From contig QXJR01000015.1 of NCBI GenBank assembly GCA_020975725.1, forward strand, positions 1-64,000: a DNA stretch of 64,000 nt. The letters run 5' to 3'. Shown here piece after piece: positions 9,942 through 20,515 of the stretch. A program made the translations under genes and the position numbers. This stretch comes from Picocystis sp. L7. Lineage: Eukaryota > Chlorophyta > Picocystophyceae > Picocystales > Picocystaceae. The first letter of the stretch is position 1. Every line of letters starts with the position of its first letter. The notes under the pieces were generated by a model, which was not told the origin of the DNA, did not search any database, and saw only the letters and a list, made by a program, of their open reading frames with translations.

Positions 9942-10537
9942 AGGCTTGGTCCATTTTTTCGTGCTGTTTGGAAGCATCTTGGCCTGAGGGATCGTGGGGC
10001 GAACCATTCCCCAGATAGGGGTAAATGGGACATCGATCCCGTTGCTCCCCGGTCCCGTTTCGGATGGGCAAATGGGCCCCCTCTTTCTCTCCCTGTCTCT
10101 CCTCTCTCTCAAACCCACACAATCGTACAGCCGGGACATCCAGGCGACTGGACGACGTGCAGGACGAACGTCGGTGGCAGCGCGTGTCCATGCGCACCAG
10201 GGACGGAGCCAAGGAAGGTCGAAACGCGACATCCGAAGCGTGGAAACAGATGCGAAGGGAATGGAAGGAGAAAAGTGGAGAGGAAAAGAGGACGGGAGCC
10301 GCGACGCCGCGACGTGGTCGAATCTTGCCTGGACGACACTGCGAGGAGGACGAGGGGCTGGCGAAGCAAACAAGGGTGCGTCACCAGTCTTCCTGACACG
10401 CAAAAGTATCAGGAAGAATGGTCACGTAGACTAGGGGGGACTCGCGCGAAACGTGTTGACGTGATGGAAGGATGGGAGGGGAGAGCCCATCCTGGGACTG
10501 CGGATGAAAAAAAAAACTGGCAGGTTACATGATGCAT
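9942..10537 (+). repeat. Left terminal inverted repeat (596 bp)
   Basis: The outer end is aggcttggtccatttttt and the inner end is ttacatgatgcat. Coordinates pair with the right arm so that positions sum to 30457. The outer 60 bp or so also resemble a relic at 22933-22990. Confidence 0.9.
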
Positions 10538-10612
10538 AGGTTGGGCAATGGAGAAAACTGCAATATGGTACACTCTAAAATGGGTGGTATGTCTATTGAA
10601 ATTTGGGATCCA

Positions 10613-13363
10613 TCAGAGCTCCCTCAACCTTTGTTGCTTCTTGGCATTCCAATACAGAGCTTGAGCGCAAATCAAGGTAACATATCCAACTTGGGAGCTG
10701 AACATCATGCTGTTTTGCCGGCACCGAACAGAAGCATTGAATTGCTCACTTAGAGGACCATTGATGCTTTTGTTGTGTTTGGAATTGTAGTGCTCAGGAG
10801 CAGTCGTATGATTTCTGTGGTGCATTTGATCTTGATAGTAGCGAGTCCTCCCGAAAAAGGACGGCTCACGGAGGCTGGCTGCCAACTCAAGTTCCTTGCC
10901 ATTGTCATACACAATTTCTTCAGGTGCATGCTGGAAGAAGGCATAGAGGTACTCCACAATCTCAATTGTACTCTCCGCATTCTTCTCGTTGATGACATGG
11001 AACCCCACAACATTTTCACACCCTCCACAAAGGTAATAAACGAGACCAGGGGTGAAGCTGAAGCTTCTTGCATGCTCTTTCTCTGGTTCGACCGCACTAT
11101 CTCTTCCATATTGTCTCGCTGATCTTACCCGTCTTTTTCTTGGCCCCATGGCTCCTACCTTTGTCATTAAGTGTAGGTTTGAAGTACCCTCAAAAGAGTC
11201 CAAGTATGTTGAATGAGACCTACCCTCTCCAGTCTCAACAAGACGCTCTTCAACTGTGCTTCGTTCTACCCGCAGAAGCAAATACTTTAAGAAGGGGTAC
11301 AGTTGCTCTTCTTCTGTGAGCTTCATCAGAAATTGCATAGATATACCCAAGAATCTACTGCTTGAAAAAATTCTAGCAACCAATGGATCCGTGGCCTCGC
11401 ACATGGACTCCATGGCACAAATTTTCTCCAATATCTTGCGGCAATCTAGAGGTATGAGCGAGTTTAATGGGTAATGCGATCCAACGGCCATTCCTAACTC
11501 TCTGAGGTCCCTCACTAGGTGCCAAAGGTGAAATTTATCCTCCACAAGGCACCCATCCAAGAGCAATATTTGTAGTTGCCAAGGACATTGAAGTCTCAAC
11601 TCCAAAACATCTCGATGCTCAAGTCCACTAGTCGCAAGCTTCCATAGCAAATCTCTGGCCTTTTTGTGTAAGTAATTTTGCGTGAATGGCTTCACGAAGG
11701 TTGGGTTTCTGCAATTCAACCATGGTTGGTCAAATCTTGCAGCCCGCCTTTTCACGCCTAAAACCAACCCATCAATGTGAATTCTTTTGCAATTCTTGTC
11801 GTCTTGGCAAACGCATTCAAATGGGCAATACTTGTCTATGTCAATGGATGCTATCAAACCTCGCATAGCCTGGCGAAAGCTGTCTCTTGACGCCTTGATC
11901 AATAGCCTTGGGTTCAGGCCTGCAGAAGGAGATGAGTATTGACCTTGTCTCACGAGCGTTGTCAACAAGCTTATGAACGAATGTTTTGTCTCCGAGAAGG
12001 AATTCCAGCAAAGCATTAGGTCACGCACCAAATATACGTACTGATGATAGCTGACACTCTCTCGTGCACTGCTCTTGGGAACGAAAAACAAGCCACAAGC
12101 CCTCGGGTCGCAAGCACATGTAGGACAAACCCGAGCTCCTTGTAGTTGCACAATCCCGTATTGGCTCACAATTAGAAAATCATTTTTCGGCTCAAAGGAT
12201 GAGGTTTGGCACCTTGAACAAACGGTTGAGTCCATAACCTCTCCAAAGCAATTGTCCATATTCAATGCCAGGGTCTCGCGGTGCTCGCGAATGCTTTCAG
12301 CCATAACCCTACTTACTGCTTCTGTTATTTCGTGCATACCAATCGCGACCTCCGTTTGTGTTGAATAGAAAAAATTTCCAAGTTGTCTCCTTTTGAAAAT
12401 CATCTCCAGCTTTGCAAATTGTTCAACTTCATTTGCTCGTGTATCCATCGCAGGATCGTTTGGTTCATATGCGCCGTTATCTAGGAGGATGTCTGTGCAA
12501 CAACGGCTAGCACATTTTGCATGCACACATGTGCTTGTGTGCCTCTTGCAAGTCAAGCAGATCTCTTGTCCACGTGTCCCATATTGCCTTGTTAGTCCCC
12601 AAGCATGTGCGTTCTCTTTCAACCCACAACAAACTGCCTTGAATGCAAGTCCATTCTCCTCTAGCTCAAACTCGAAAGCAATGCCAGCCATCGTTCTCCA
12701 TTGCTCTAGATGTGCTTCGTCGATGGTAGACTTGCCCAAAGGTCTAGATGTCATGTCATGCACAATATCTTCTACTTCATCTATTCCTAATCCATCACTA
12801 AGCATTGTCATCGCACGTTTGAATGGAATCTCTACGTGAAGAATGCGAGGGAATACGCGCATCAAGCTCTGGGCACAAGAGCACAATTTCCCGATACCAC
12901 GGGTCGCCATGTCCATGTGTGCCCAATCGCTTCCCTGACAACCATCAACACTGCAATGGCTCATCAACATACCATCTACTTTCTTCAAGCTACACACTCC
13001 CATTGGCGACACTGTACGATTGCCCATCAAACCCACCACGACAAACACCACCTCATCCATGCCTCTATATATTGTCGCCACACCATTTGTGGAGAGATAC
13101 GATTGAAAAAAAAGTTGTGGATGCGACCATGCAGTCAAGTCATCCTCCAATTGCACATCAAGAAGCTCAATACCCACATGTTCATCTCGACTATCACTCT
13201 CGTGATCAACCACCAATTGTGTTGGAGTGGATCCTTCGGGCACATCCAAGTCCTTTTTTTCACCTTGAAGTGCCGGACTCGCATTCTTGGGTCTTTTACT
13301 TATATTGACTCTAGCAACATATCTCTTCCTTTGTGACTTCTTGAATCCAAGGTGCTTTGGCAT
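10613..13363 (-). CDS. KDZ/HMGXB3-like DDE transposase
   Basis: The open frame runs from 13486. I chose the ATG at 13363 (MPKHLGFKKSQRKRY), which begins a basic N terminus and gives 916 residues; the upstream frame adds 41 residues of less typical sequence. Cysteine clusters sit in the middle (CLTCKRHTSTCVHAKC; CPTCACDP). The C-terminal third has FTPGLVYYLCGGCENVVGF, then APEEIVYDNGKEL, REPSFF, HHRNHT and a final LSEQFNASV block. This order matches the KDZ (Kyakuja-Dileera-Zisupton) transposase core as found in HMGXB3-like proteins, with the asparagine/aspartate pair in YDN and the late SEQ.N motif. It likely catalyses excision and integration of the 10.6-kb element. The ORF looks intact. The superfamily call comes from remembered motif order, not a search. 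Confidence 0.6.
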   Translation of the reverse strand: MPKHLGFKKSQRKRYVARVNISKRPKNASPALQGEKKDLDVPEGSTPTQLVVDHESDSRDEHVGIELLDVQLEDDLTAWSHPQLFFQSYLSTNGVATIYRGMDEVVFVVVGLMGNRTVSPMGVCSLKKVDGMLMSHCSVDGCQGSDWAHMDMATRGIGKLCSCAQSLMRVFPRILHVEIPFKRAMTMLSDGLGIDEVEDIVHDMTSRPLGKSTIDEAHLEQWRTMAGIAFEFELEENGLAFKAVCCGLKENAHAWGLTRQYGTRGQEICLTCKRHTSTCVHAKCASRCCTDILLDNGAYEPNDPAMDTRANEVEQFAKLEMIFKRRQLGNFFYSTQTEVAIGMHEITEAVSRVMAESIREHRETLALNMDNCFGEVMDSTVCSRCQTSSFEPKNDFLIVSQYGIVQLQGARVCPTCACDPRACGLFFVPKSSARESVSYHQYVYLVRDLMLCWNSFSETKHSFISLLTTLVRQGQYSSPSAGLNPRLLIKASRDSFRQAMRGLIASIDIDKYCPFECVCQDDKNCKRIHIDGLVLGVKRRAARFDQPWLNCRNPTFVKPFTQNYLHKKARDLLWKLATSGLEHRDVLELRLQCPWQLQILLLDGCLVEDKFHLWHLVRDLRELGMAVGSHYPLNSLIPLDCRKILEKICAMESMCEATDPLVARIFSSSRFLGISMQFLMKLTEEEQLYPFLKYLLLRVERSTVEERLVETGEGRSHSTYLDSFEGTSNLHLMTKVGAMGPRKRRVRSARQYGRDSAVEPEKEHARSFSFTPGLVYYLCGGCENVVGFHVINEKNAESTIEIVEYLYAFFQHAPEEIVYDNGKELELAASLREPSFFGRTRYYQDQMHHRNHTTAPEHYNSKHNKSINGPLSEQFNASVRCRQNSMMFSSQVGYVTLICAQALYWNAKKQQRLREL

Positions 13364-13486
13364 GGTTGAAGGGTAGGAAGCAAACGTCTCAACCCAAGCA
13401 ATAACCCCGTTGAAGTAACCTCCTACAACAAAAGAGCAGCCAAGAATTAGTACAACACCACGCTCCTTCATTGTCAGATCTACCAC

Positions 13487-14169
13487 GCCATCCCCGTCGA
13501 ATTCTTTTCCGAATACTTTTCAATATTCATGCAACGGACTGGGCAATGTTGACCCCTTCAAGGAAGGTTACTTCCTCAAGCGCTCATCAACAACCTATGG
13601 CGTGCGGCACTCATTTGTCCCGTTCTCTCGTGCAAACTAAGGACACTGTTTGAAACTCCTCGCACTCACCGTCGTCTGTTCGTCTCAGCGCGGTATTGTG
13701 TCCGCCGTCCGCCGTCCGCCGCCCGCCGTCCGCAACCGTTGTTGTGGGACCGGAGCCGGGGTCCCGAGAGGAAACCAACGCTTTGCTACAGGGGCGGTAT
13801 CGTCCGTTCGTCGTTCCGAAAGGAGCGGGATCGCCTCGCGTCCACGTCGCGGAAACGTCGACGCACGGTGATCTTAGGCGTCGCGATCGAATGGCCTTAG
13901 TACAGTAGATCCCGTGGTGTTGTGAACGACGTGACGATGGCGTTTAGGCGCGTCTTCTGATGCGTCGACATGCTTCTGCACCGACGCATCGGAATCAAAA
14001 CGACGCGTCGGTGCAGCAGCACGCAATCGTGCACGGAACGAGACGGTCAAGCTCAGGCGAGGTTATGTAATGCCACGTAAGAACATTACACAACGTGGTT
14101 GGTTGCATACGCCTACGCCCACGGAATGCGTCGACGTCGGGCCGCAGGTACACCGACTCGGACGTGTCA
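13487..14169. other. Non-coding interior of the KDZ-like element
   Basis: No gene recognised. It contains a simple gtccgcc-type repeat near 13700-13740 and a CpG-rich hairpin at 13971-14021. Confidence 0.5.
13971..14021. repeat. CpG-rich hairpin
   Basis: A 21-bp arm (13971-13991) pairs with 14001-14021 at 19 of 21 positions around a 9-bp loop; the core is ctgcaccgacgc. It may be a structural or transposase-binding site, but its role is unknown. Confidence 0.7.
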
Positions 14170-14953
14170 CTACCGGATGGCGATCGGTGAATGGATGGAT
14201 CATGTAGGGTGGTAAGGTCCCAACTCACCACAATACATCCATACGTTCGTCTTTTGAACCAGTCTACCGGATTTGGTAATCAAGTGCCTCCGGCAATGGT
14301 TCTCCCACGAGAAAACGAGGCTTTGCCTGGAATTGGCATTGCGATTTGAAATAAGTTCTTCTTGTTCCGCGTAGGTATGGTTTTCAACGATAGGCTTCAT
14401 AGTTTCCATTCCTATTTCTACCGATTCCGCGGAAGAAAAGAGTGCTCGATAGCTTTCGTAGCCACCTCCGCATCTTTGCAAACATTTCAATCCCATGCAC
14501 CTAAATTCACGTTGATTGGCGGTGACCATGGACGATGGAAATAGGCAAGCATCTTTTCGGCAATGTCCTTGGCAGTAGCATCAAGACGCAGAAGACATTG
14601 ACGACGGGAATTCTCACGCTTCTCCGTGCTAATTCGGTCATCCTCGAAGGGAGTAAGGTATGACCGGGAATCCATCACAGTACGTCATCGAACTTCTCCG
14701 CAACTAAGTGAAGCGGAAGTTGAATCATCGAAAAACCTTCGGTCCCAAAAAAAACAAACTTGTGGGTCCACTTCGTGTGGACCCGCCCAATCAACAGAGA
14801 GGATTACGGGGAACGTGCAAGCCATTGTGCATGTCCAAGTCCAATGTCCATACTTTTTGCGTCGTCAAGAACGCCATCTTCTTCTTCCGCACACTGTCTT
14901 CTTCAAGGGAACTAAACGCCAACATGTAAGGGAAAGGATGATGTTGGTGTATG
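14170..14953 (+). repeat. Left arm of nested 784-bp inverted repeat
   Basis: It pairs with 15245-16028, with coordinates summing to 30198. Every stretch I compared, and all translated frames across it, are identical between the arms. The spacer is 291 bp (14954-15244). No known coding motif is present. Confidence 0.93.
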
Positions 14954-15244
14954 GTTGTAGAATAGGCGTGCTAAGTACCGACAATGTGACACCACATTTA
15001 TGTGAATATTTGCAGTATACGCGAGGGGAACGAAACCATAAAGGGGTTTGCAACCATAGAGGAGGTAACTCCTACATATGCAAAGATTTTAGAGCCATAC
15101 CCTTAAAAACCATACGAGTAAACCGAAATCAATACTGGTCTTCACTAAGCTTACACGAGAGCGTTCACTTGTAAAAGCTTGGTCTCTTTGTAGTGAAGGG
15201 GCTCAAGCACGGAGGAATACCATTGGAAACCCGTGGAGTGTAAA

Positions 15245-16028
15245 CATACACCAACATCATCCTTTCCCTTACATGTTGGCGTTTAGTTCCCTTGAAGAAG
15301 ACAGTGTGCGGAAGAAGAAGATGGCGTTCTTGACGACGCAAAAAGTATGGACATTGGACTTGGACATGCACAATGGCTTGCACGTTCCCCGTAATCCTCT
15401 CTGTTGATTGGGCGGGTCCACACGAAGTGGACCCACAAGTTTGTTTTTTTTGGGACCGAAGGTTTTTCGATGATTCAACTTCCGCTTCACTTAGTTGCGG
15501 AGAAGTTCGATGACGTACTGTGATGGATTCCCGGTCATACCTTACTCCCTTCGAGGATGACCGAATTAGCACGGAGAAGCGTGAGAATTCCCGTCGTCAA
15601 TGTCTTCTGCGTCTTGATGCTACTGCCAAGGACATTGCCGAAAAGATGCTTGCCTATTTCCATCGTCCATGGTCACCGCCAATCAACGTGAATTTAGGTG
15701 CATGGGATTGAAATGTTTGCAAAGATGCGGAGGTGGCTACGAAAGCTATCGAGCACTCTTTTCTTCCGCGGAATCGGTAGAAATAGGAATGGAAACTATG
15801 AAGCCTATCGTTGAAAACCATACCTACGCGGAACAAGAAGAACTTATTTCAAATCGCAATGCCAATTCCAGGCAAAGCCTCGTTTTCTCGTGGGAGAACC
15901 ATTGCCGGAGGCACTTGATTACCAAATCCGGTAGACTGGTTCAAAAGACGAACGTATGGATGTATTGTGGTGAGTTGGGACCTTACCACCCTACATGATC
16001 CATCCATTCACCGATCGCCATCCGGTAG
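15245..16028 (-). repeat. Right arm of nested 784-bp inverted repeat
   Basis: The reverse complement of 14170-14953. A 109-codon frame (15669-15998, plus strand, and its mirror in the left arm) is the longest in the arm and resembles nothing I know. Together the arms could fold into a very long hairpin RNA or cruciform. Confidence 0.93.
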
Positions 16029-18927
16029 ATGAGTTGTAAAATCTCCCATGGCACCTCATCATCGCATCCACCAAGTGTTGCCACTACGTTGCCTATTGTT
16101 GAGCAAGCTTGCCACTGATGGGCTCGTTTAGATGAATAGCACGTTGCTATCAACAATCTTAAGCAATGTTATAGGATGTTAATTCACTAGACTTAATGTG
16201 TTGGGTGAGTAGCAAAAGCTTTTTGAAAACCATGTTTCACAAGGTTGCGGAGCGTCGAGGTAGCTTCCTCTTTTTTCGTACCTCACTACTTTCATTCATT
16301 TATCTCTGGTATTATTCGCCATATCTGGCTTCTGGTTGGGGCGTAACCTTGCCGAACGTGCCTCCCTAACCCTCATGTACCTTCTCTGAAGTGTGTGTGG
16401 TTGTTGTCATACACAATTGCTCATGAGATGTGTTGGTCCATGCTAGTACTACCATTTTTAAATGCGATGCAAGGTCCACTTGGCTATCACGCGTACTTAT
16501 GAAGCGATCATGTGCTCGATTTGGAACGAGTACAAAGATGTGCACGTAAATCTCTAGTAGTCCTTGACGTGGCAACAGACTCGAAGGGTATAACAAGCCA
16601 CATTGCTTTAGCATTGACAATGAATGGCTTTTCAGGTGATCTCTCGGCTTTGAAGACATGCAACGGTAGAAAGGTAGGAGCGCTTATTGATGGGCAAGAA
16701 TTTAAGTAGTCTTTCAACGGACATGCAAGTACATGCACACATTCCGCATGGGGCCACCGTAGGTACGGCCTACTATATGAGTCATTGGCCCGATACAAAT
16801 GTAGGAACTATTGTGTTGCATATTAGTTTCATTCGTTCAATGATATTTGGCCGAGTATCACTTGATGAATTTAAACTCAGGCATTTTTCTATATCCATTG
16901 CCTTTTGTCTAGACGGCAAGCCAATGATAAAGCGATTCTCTATCACCTATCCCAAGCTCAAATCTTTGAGCAATCCTAGCGGTCACTCGCTATCCGAGTT
17001 TACATTGGATTAGGGAACCAACTACATGATTGCGTCTCTTCATCGAAGCCTTCGTGGTTGCCGAAGAAGTAATCAAATTGGTCGAAACTCCCACTGCAAT
17101 CTTGTGCCTTTTACTTCCCGGGAGACAAATTGTGGATGCTTGGTGGGGGCCAACAACGCGTCGAATAGTAACCAAAGTGTGCAAGGGCTTCCTACGAAAA
17201 AAAGAATGAAGCATGGCACCTCAAATGTGCATAGGAATGATTGTAACGCGCATCCTAGTCGGAAAGAAGGGTCCATGCCATAGATAAGGATATTGTTATA
17301 TGTACGGCTAACACGATGGCCAAAAGGCTATGCTTCCATACATCAGCGGGTGCATGGAATAGAGTTCAAGTGCGACGCATAGTACAAAAAATTTCGGAAT
17401 GAATTTGGACAACGATGAAATGAGTATTGCATGAAGAACACATACAAATAAAAATGCAATTGACTCCTTGGCCTACGTGGACAAGCGCATGCAGGCTCAC
17501 CAAAAAGTGCCGGGCATCCTTCTCCAACTTTTTCCAGCGGGCAATGGAGGGATGCATGTGCACGTATCCGTAGTTTGCGAGGACGTTCGAATCCTCGTAG
17601 AACGCCATTCATCGACTGGCGTTCCACGTGTCACGTTTTACCTGTTTGATCGAGAGAGCTTAACTTGAAACTCGGTTCCCCGTCCGTGATGCGACGTTGT
17701 TGTCCGCATCAACGGTGGGGTCCGTCGGTGTTCCCCTTCTTGCTGGTGAGGTAGATGAACGTTGTCCCTTTGTATCTCTCAAACCGCGGTTTGGATTGAC
17801 ACGTACAACCTGTCATTCAGTAGAACTTACAGTGTAATATCGTACTATGTTACTTGTACGCTTCAAAACGCTTTTGGTGAGATTTTACATGCCATAAGCA
17901 ACTGTCACTTCAAAGAAGGTACCTCATACCGTTCGATAGACACGCTTTGCCAAGTAGCTCCCCAACCACGAAATCTACCACAGCGATCAAGACGTTCAAA
18001 GAAAGAACGGAAGTTGAAAATATGGCGTGAAACAAAAAGTACAGCAAGATGCGTTGTTCATTCCGAACACGCAATTTGCCAATTGGCGTCTCAAGCACGC
18101 AAGGAAAAGCATGGTTTGTGAACGTCACGTCCCCCACCGAGGCCGAACAAAGCATGGGTCACGAGGCTACTGGTGAGGAAAGACCGTCCCAGTGAAAGAG
18201 CGTTCAAGACGATGGAGACTCATGCCAAACTCACGGGCAAGACATGACTTAGTGGCACTGGAGCACTTGGGACTCCTCCGCCCACAAAACTGCCACAAGG
18301 GTCCCCCGACCCTTGTGGGTCCTTAGCCTTGAGTCGGACAGGATGAGACTCGTTTGGTGTCATTCGACCCATATACCTTGCCCGATCGAGTGAATCATAA
18401 ACTTGGTACGAATAGAAGAAAATGTGATAGTGGCACATCAAGGGTCGATGCTTGCCACAGTTGCTTATACACATTGGGACTACCAAACCCCAGTGCAGCT
18501 TCGACTCACGGCCAATAGTCAAGCATAAAGCTCGTGGCTTAGTGCATGGTACAAAATTAGCTCCAAGGTACGAATCTTTTAGAGAAAGTCATTCTTCATG
18601 AGACGTAGGAGGTTGCCATCGATTGGCTCCACATCGTTGCAAGCAATTTCATCCACTCTGATAGAGTGGTAGAAAAAGGGATCGAATCTATAAGTCGAGG
18701 ACTTCAAAAGCCATTTCTTTTTGTGTCTTTTGAATAGCCTTTATTGGCATTCTATTGTGCAATGTAAGCTTGGAGATTGTTGTAGAAATCGCGCGAAATG
18801 CATGTGTAAACTGTGTTGAAGGATTGGGATTGAATGTGGACCGCGTCGAAGGGTCAATAGGATATCAACATGCTCTTGCTTCAATGCACCACTACATGTG
18901 TAAGGAGATCGTGAAAATCCATCCTCG
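16029..18927. other. Interior of KDZ-like element, no intact gene recognised
   Basis: Lower-GC DNA with scattered frames under 120 codons on both strands, such as 16687-17013 (+), 17762-18121 (+) and 17366-17608 (-). None shows a recognisable family motif. It may hold decayed passenger genes. Confidence 0.45.
18293..18318. repeat. Short perfect hairpin
   Basis: The 11-bp arms ccacaagggtc and gacccttgtgg flank a 4-bp loop. It lies inside the KDZ-like element; its function is unknown. Confidence 0.7.
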
Positions 18928-19848
18928 ATGGATGGTACGACGAGGGAGAGGTGTTTGTCACCGCAAGGGGTCTTCCAACTAAAAAGTATGCATAGAAAGG
19001 GCCAGACTTCCTTCTATTGCCCATCTATCTTCTCCGTGATTAGACGAAACAGATCTCGATTGGCCCCCTACGAGGTAAAAGGCTTCTTCGGTTTCGTGGT
19101 GCGGTCATCGGACTTCGACGGCATTGCAAGCAACTCCAGCGTTCGAAAAGCATCAGCGCTTTACTTGAGAACAGTGCAGACGAGAAGGAGTATGGAAGGC
19201 TACGTTGAGCCGGTGCACAACACATCGTTGGGCCTCCCATTGAGGGCCACCACCTTCTCTCACTTGGTCAATGCTTTGAAGTATCTTGAAAAGGCAAAGA
19301 AGAAAGAAGAAAGGTTACATTATGTTTTGTTGCTTTGCAAGGACAATCATTCTTCTACAGTTCACTCTGAAAGCCTAGAGCATTTGCCGATCTTAGGGTA
19401 TTGGATGAGAGAAGCACCGGACATGATCCGCACACACCTCGCCATGCAAGTCGAGATCGATGCTAGGCGGTCTCGAAATGGCACACAGAGGACCCTCAGC
19501 TTACAGCAGAATTGTGTTGCTATTAGATATGTGCAAAAAGCAATTGTATCGAACATTCCGAGAAAATCAAAGGCACTGCCCCTTGAGCACGGCGGGACTC
19601 GTCCAACCTTACTCTCCGCACGCCAACGGGATTTGTTGAGCAAGGAAGCACCATGGTGGCCATATGAAAAAGTTGGGTGGTACTCCTTCACCAAGCCAAA
19701 TGCAAATATGCAAAGGGAGGCTGCTGAGGTCTTGAGGCTGTGCATGGCCAACATGAACGAGGCACACTACCAATTCGCTCTTGCACTTTCCGTGGGAGAA
19801 GGAAATGACCATGTGTCACTTTTTATGCAAGAGCATTGGAGGAAGTAA
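18928..19848 (+). CDS. Hypothetical protein of the KDZ-like element
   Basis: The ATG at 18928 gives 306 residues. I do not recognise a family. The middle is basic and helical-looking (LEKAKKKEERLHY), and the C-terminal part has aromatic-rich blocks (EAPWWPYEKVGWYSF) that look like real protein. It stops 71 bp before the inner edge of the right terminal repeat, mirroring the transposase at the other end. That placement suggests a second gene carried by the element, possibly an accessory DNA-binding or host-interaction protein. The first 30 residues may be upstream chance sequence. Intactness cannot be judged without relatives. Confidence 0.45.
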   Translation: MDGTTRERCLSPQGVFQLKSMHRKGQTSFYCPSIFSVIRRNRSRLAPYEVKGFFGFVVRSSDFDGIASNSSVRKASALYLRTVQTRRSMEGYVEPVHNTSLGLPLRATTFSHLVNALKYLEKAKKKEERLHYVLLLCKDNHSSTVHSESLEHLPILGYWMREAPDMIRTHLAMQVEIDARRSRNGTQRTLSLQQNCVAIRYVQKAIVSNIPRKSKALPLEHGGTRPTLLSARQRDLLSKEAPWWPYEKVGWYSFTKPNANMQREAAEVLRLCMANMNEAHYQFALALSVGEGNDHVSLFMQEHWRK

Positions 19849-19919
19849 CATACCTCCTGGTAACACATGGTCATATCCTCCTCAAGCTTTGTCACCGGCA
19901 GTGTAGATTTAAGTGGAAG

Positions 19920-20515
19920 ATGCATCATGTAACCTGCCAGTTTTTTTTTTCATCTGCAGTCCCAGGATGGGCTCTCCCCTCCCATCCTTCCATCACGTCA
20001 ACACGTTTCGCGCGAGTCCCCCCTAGTCTACGTGACCATTCTTCCTGATACTTTTGCGTGTCAGGAAGACTGGTGACGCACCCTTGTTTGCTTCGCCAGC
20101 CCCTCGTCCTCCTCGCAGTGTCGTCCAGGCAAGATTCGACCACGTCGCGGCGTCGCGGCTCCCGTCCTCTTTTCCTCTCCACTTTTCTCCTTCCATTCCC
20201 TTCGCATCTGTTTCCACGCTTCGGATGTCGCGTTTCGACCTTCCTTGGCTCCGTCCCTGGTGCGCATGGACACGCGCTGCCACCGACGTTCGTCCTGCAC
20301 GTCGTCCAGTCGCCTGGATGTCCCGGCTGTACGATTGTGTGGGTTTGAGAGAGAGGAGAGACAGGGAGAGAAAGAGGGGGCCCATTTGCCCATCCGAAAC
20401 GGGACCGGGGAGCAACGGGATCGATGTCCCATTTACCCCTATCTGGGGAATGGTTCGCCCTACGATCCCTCAGGCCAAGATGCTTCCAAACAGCACGAAA
20501 AAATGGACCAAGCCT
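19920..20515 (-). repeat. Right terminal inverted repeat (596 bp)
   Basis: The reverse complement of 9942-10537, with very few differences by eye (for example a one-base change in the poly-A tract length and one in the outer 60 bp). The outer edge abuts host coding sequence at 20516. Confidence 0.9.

Larger units (their letters stand above)
9942..20515. mobile_element. 10.6-kb DNA element with 596-bp terminal inverted repeats (KDZ-like)
   Basis: The ends at 9942-10537 and 19920-20515 are near-identical inverted copies. Between them are a KDZ-like transposase ORF on the minus strand, a nested 784-bp inverted repeat, and a 306-codon plus-strand ORF. The two ORFs stop 75 and 71 bp from the inner edges of the terminal repeats, both pointing outward. 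No clear target-site duplication is seen: the flanks are ...gcaact and tactcc.... The right end lies inside a host receptor-like kinase gene. The assignment rests on the transposase; membership of the KDZ superfamily is tentative. Confidence 0.7.

Noticed and set aside
9348-10532. 394-codon plus-strand ORF
   Set aside because: It runs from unique DNA into the terminal inverted repeat, overlaps equally long frames on the other strand, and has no motif. Likely chance in GC-rich DNA.
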